A stretch of 64,000 nt of DNA from NCBI RefSeq assembly GCF_005780165.1, contig NZ_VAUV01000003.1, positions 186,001-250,000 on the forward strand. The letters are read 5' to 3'. The notes under the pieces are model-generated. The model did no database searches. It had not been told where the DNA came from and worked only from the letters and a program-made list of their open reading frames with translations. The position numbers and the translations under genes are program-made. This DNA comes from Phragmitibacter flavus (GTDB lineage Bacteria; Verrucomicrobiota; Verrucomicrobiia; Verrucomicrobiales; Verrucomicrobiaceae). Shown in pieces: positions 62,300 to 64,000 of this stretch; positions within the stretch are counted from its first letter, which is position 1; each line of letters starts with the position of its first letter.

Positions 62300-62340
62300 A
62301 TTTGACCGATGATCGATCCGTTGCCATCTCATGGTCAAAT
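62300..62340. promoter_or_regulatory. Inverted repeat in the polX-ilvB divergent region
   Basis: ATTTGACC at 62300-62307 and GGTCAAAT at 62333-62340 are perfect 8-base arms separated by 25 bases containing GATCGATC. This could be an operator or an RNA hairpin acting on ilvB or polX. Confidence 0.35.
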
Positions 62341-62509
62341 CGAGTGATTCTTTTTGAGCGCCACCACCAAAATCGTTCAATATTATAGCAAAATCGTCAT
62401 TTTCGAATTGGAATCCATTCTAAAAGTCCACATTCTCACGCGAAACTTCAATTTTCTATTGCGATTTCATGGATTAATGAGAGAATCAACCTCCCAACCC
62501 TCAATTTTC

Positions 62510-62515
62510 AGGAGG
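62510..62515 (+). promoter_or_regulatory. Ribosome-binding site of ilvB
   Basis: AGGAGG is a perfect Shine-Dalgarno sequence 10 bases before ATG 62526. It fixes the ilvB start, and is stronger than most start regions in this window. Confidence 0.8.
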
Positions 62516-62525
62516 AACACCCAAT

Positions 62526-64000
62526 ATGACAGAAAAACTGGACGGCGCTCAGGCGCTTATCAAAACGCTCGACAAACTCGGCATTGAGTATGTTTTCGGT
62601 TACTCCGGCGGTGCCGCGATTCCGATTTTCGATGCCCTCGAAACCGTGAAGACGAACATGAAGTTCGTCCTCGTGCGCCACGAGCAGGGTGCAGTCCACA
62701 TGGCCGACGGTTACGCCCGCGCCACCGGTCGTCCGGCCGCTGTTTTGGTGACCTCCGGCCCCGGTGCCGGCAATACCGTGACCGGCATCATGACCGCGCA
62801 GATGGATTCGGTGCCCATGATCATCATCACCGGTCAGGCCGTTTCATGGATGCTCGGCAAAGACGCTTTCCAGGAAGCCGACATCTTCAACATCACGGCT
62901 CCCGTGGTGAAGCACAGCTATCTGGTGAAGAACACCAACGACATTCCTCGTTTTGCCCGCGAAGCCTATCACATCGCCACCACCGGTCGTCCCGGCCCGG
63001 TGTTGATTGATATTCCGAAGGACATGAGCCAGGGACCCTTCACCGGTTCCATGGACGAGCCAATGGACCTTCCCGGTTACCACCCCGAAGAGTCTTTCAA
63101 GATCAACAAGAAGTCCGTCGAAGAAGCCGCCAAGCTCATTGCACTCTCCAAGCGTCCCGTGATTCTCGTGGGCCAGGGGGCCATGATCGCCCGTGCCGAC
63201 AAAGAGTTGATGGAGCTTGCGGAAACCTTGAATGCCCCGGTGACATCCACCCTGCTCGGCAAAGGCGTGTTCCCTGAGACCCATCGCCTCAGCCTCGGCA
63301 TGCTCGGCATGCACGGCACCGCTTATGCCAACAAAGCCATGTGCGAAACCGACTGTATCATCAACATCGGCTCCCGATTTGATGACCGCATCATCGGCAA
63401 AGCGACCGAGTTCGGCAAGAAAGCGAGCATCATTCACTTCGACATCGACGAGTCGGAAGCCAACAAAATGATCCAGGCGGACGTCTTCATCAAAGGCGAT
63501 GCCAAAGCCGCTCTCAAAGAGTTGCTTCCTCTGATCACCCCTCTGGAGACCAAGGCTTGGAACGAACAGCTCGACGGCTACAAGAAGAAATTCCCGCTCT
63601 CCTACAAAAAGCAGGGTGGTCTGCGCATGCAGCAGGTCATCGACGAGCTTTACCAGCTCACCGAAGGCAAGGCCATCGTCTCCACCGACGTGGGTCAGCA
63701 TCAGATGTGGGCCGCCCAGTTCTACAAAAACGACAAAAGCTTCCATTGGCTCAGCTCCGGCGGTGCCGGCACCATGGGCTTCGGTTTCCCCGCTGCCATT
63801 GGCGCTCAACTCGGTTGCCCGGATGCCACCGTGATCTCCATCAGCGGCGACGGCGGATTCCAAATGACCTTGTTTGAACTGGCGACCGCCGCCATTCTCA
63901 AACTGCCCATCAAGATCCTCGTGCTCAACAACCACTACCTTGGCATGGTGCGTCAGTGGCAGGAGTTGTTCTTCGAAAACCGCGAAAGCGGCGTGGATCT
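62526..64000 (+). CDS. ilvB: Acetolactate synthase large subunit (partial, runs off the window)
   Basis: The first 491 residues of a thiamine-diphosphate enzyme that condenses pyruvate in isoleucine, valine and leucine synthesis. Seen: [34 protein letters not shown] (the TPP-activating Glu), [71 protein letters not shown], and [16 protein letters not shown] followed by [13 protein letters not shown] (TPP/Mg motif GDG...NN). The start is set by the AGGAGG site. Codon use is balanced. The small subunit ilvH would be expected just beyond the window. Confidence 0.96.
   Translation, partial: MTEKLDGAQALIKTLDKLGIEYVFGYSGGAAIPIFDALETVKTNMKFVLVRHEQGAVHMADGYARATGRPAAVLVTSGPGAGNTVTGIMTAQMDSVPMIIITGQAVSWMLGKDAFQEADIFNITAPVVKHSYLVKNTNDIPRFAREAYHIATTGRPGPVLIDIPKDMSQGPFTGSMDEPMDLPGYHPEESFKINKKSVEEAAKLIALSKRPVILVGQGAMIARADKELMELAETLNAPVTSTLLGKGVFPETHRLSLGMLGMHGTAYANKAMCETDCIINIGSRFDDRIIGKATEFGKKASIIHFDIDESEANKMIQADVFIKGDAKAALKELLPLITPLETKAWNEQLDGYKKKFPLSYKKQGGLRMQQVIDELYQLTEGKAIVSTDVGQHQMWAAQFYKNDKSFHWLSSGGAGTMGFGFPAAIGAQLGCPDATVISISGDGGFQMTLFELATAAILKLPIKILVLNNHYLGMVRQWQELFFENRESGVD

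Noticed and set aside
62844-63935. A 363-codon minus-strand frame across ilvB
   Set aside because: It lies wholly inside a conserved acetolactate synthase gene on the other strand and shows no family match.
1-64000. tRNA, rRNA, CRISPR arrays, insertion sequences, prophage genes
   Set aside because: No clover-leaf sequence, spacer-repeat array, transposase or phage protein was found by eye; small RNAs cannot be excluded.

Overview
The window looks like a chromosomal segment of a GC-rich member of the Verrucomicrobiota (PVC superphylum). The lineage hints are family-level and read from the translated sequence: a Planctomycete/Verrucomicrobia-type cytochrome protein with DUF1549/DUF1553-like regions (18565-23706), a PVC-type heme-binding CxxCH protein (30991-34035), a giant autotransporter-repeat protein with a PEP-CTERM tail (27711-30854), and a pseudopilin with an H...DG ending (59967-60500). 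No rRNA, tRNA, CRISPR array, insertion sequence or prophage was seen.

Layout. 1-4.7 kb, minus strand: an export operon (TolC-like protein, HlyD adaptor, GAF-HlyD fusion, and the start of an M50/HlyD protein). 5.2-10.2 kb, plus strand: a stressosome operon (rsbR, rsbS, rsbT, an ATPase-SpoIIE phosphatase, and a hybrid histidine kinase with an RsbT-like N-terminus). It converges on a 1789-residue CheB-CheR-PAS-kinase-receiver protein (10.2-15.6 kb). 16.0-18.3 kb: an RGG-rich, acidic-tailed protein of unknown function. 18.6-34.0 kb: the large cytochrome and cell-surface proteins, a lipocalin, a LuxR regulator, PPK2, a PLD-like protein and a DCC-family protein. 34.0-39.9 kb, minus strand: fur, sufC, sufB, sufD and lnt. 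40.0-50.1 kb, plus strand: proC, an unknown membrane-anchored protein, a photolyase-Lhr helicase-PdeM DNA-repair run, an OlsF-like double acyltransferase and an aldo/keto reductase. 50.1-52.2 kb, minus strand: a NotI-like endonuclease with a C5-cytosine methyltransferase. 52.4-55.0 kb: a frameshifted ilvD divergent from a LysR regulator. 55.1-62.2 kb: an acetyltransferase, an FHA-FHA-ABC transporter, a PHP phosphatase, a secreted protein, a pseudopilin and PolX. From 62.5 kb: ilvB, cut by the window edge.

How the genes work together. The rsbRST module should sense stress and release RsbT. Here the downstream genes carry two more RsbT-like ATPase domains, one fused to a phosphatase and one to a hybrid kinase, so the output appears to be phosphorelay signalling; no RsbU/V/W or sigma factor gene is adjacent. 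The fur-sufCBD run is an iron-responsive Fe-S assembly operon without a desulfurase in view. ilvD and ilvB both serve branched-chain amino acid synthesis, and ilvD carries a one-base deletion in a G tract.

Across much of 16-60 kb the plus strand is rich in C over G whichever way the genes run, which explains the many long antisense open frames and suggests that this strand is replicated as the lagging strand. A palindromic repeat family occurs three times, each time just behind a stop codon or between converging genes. Where a frame opened with TTG or GTG ahead of a better ATG, I chose the start that fits signal peptides, family length and neighbour spacing; these choices are stated in each entry.
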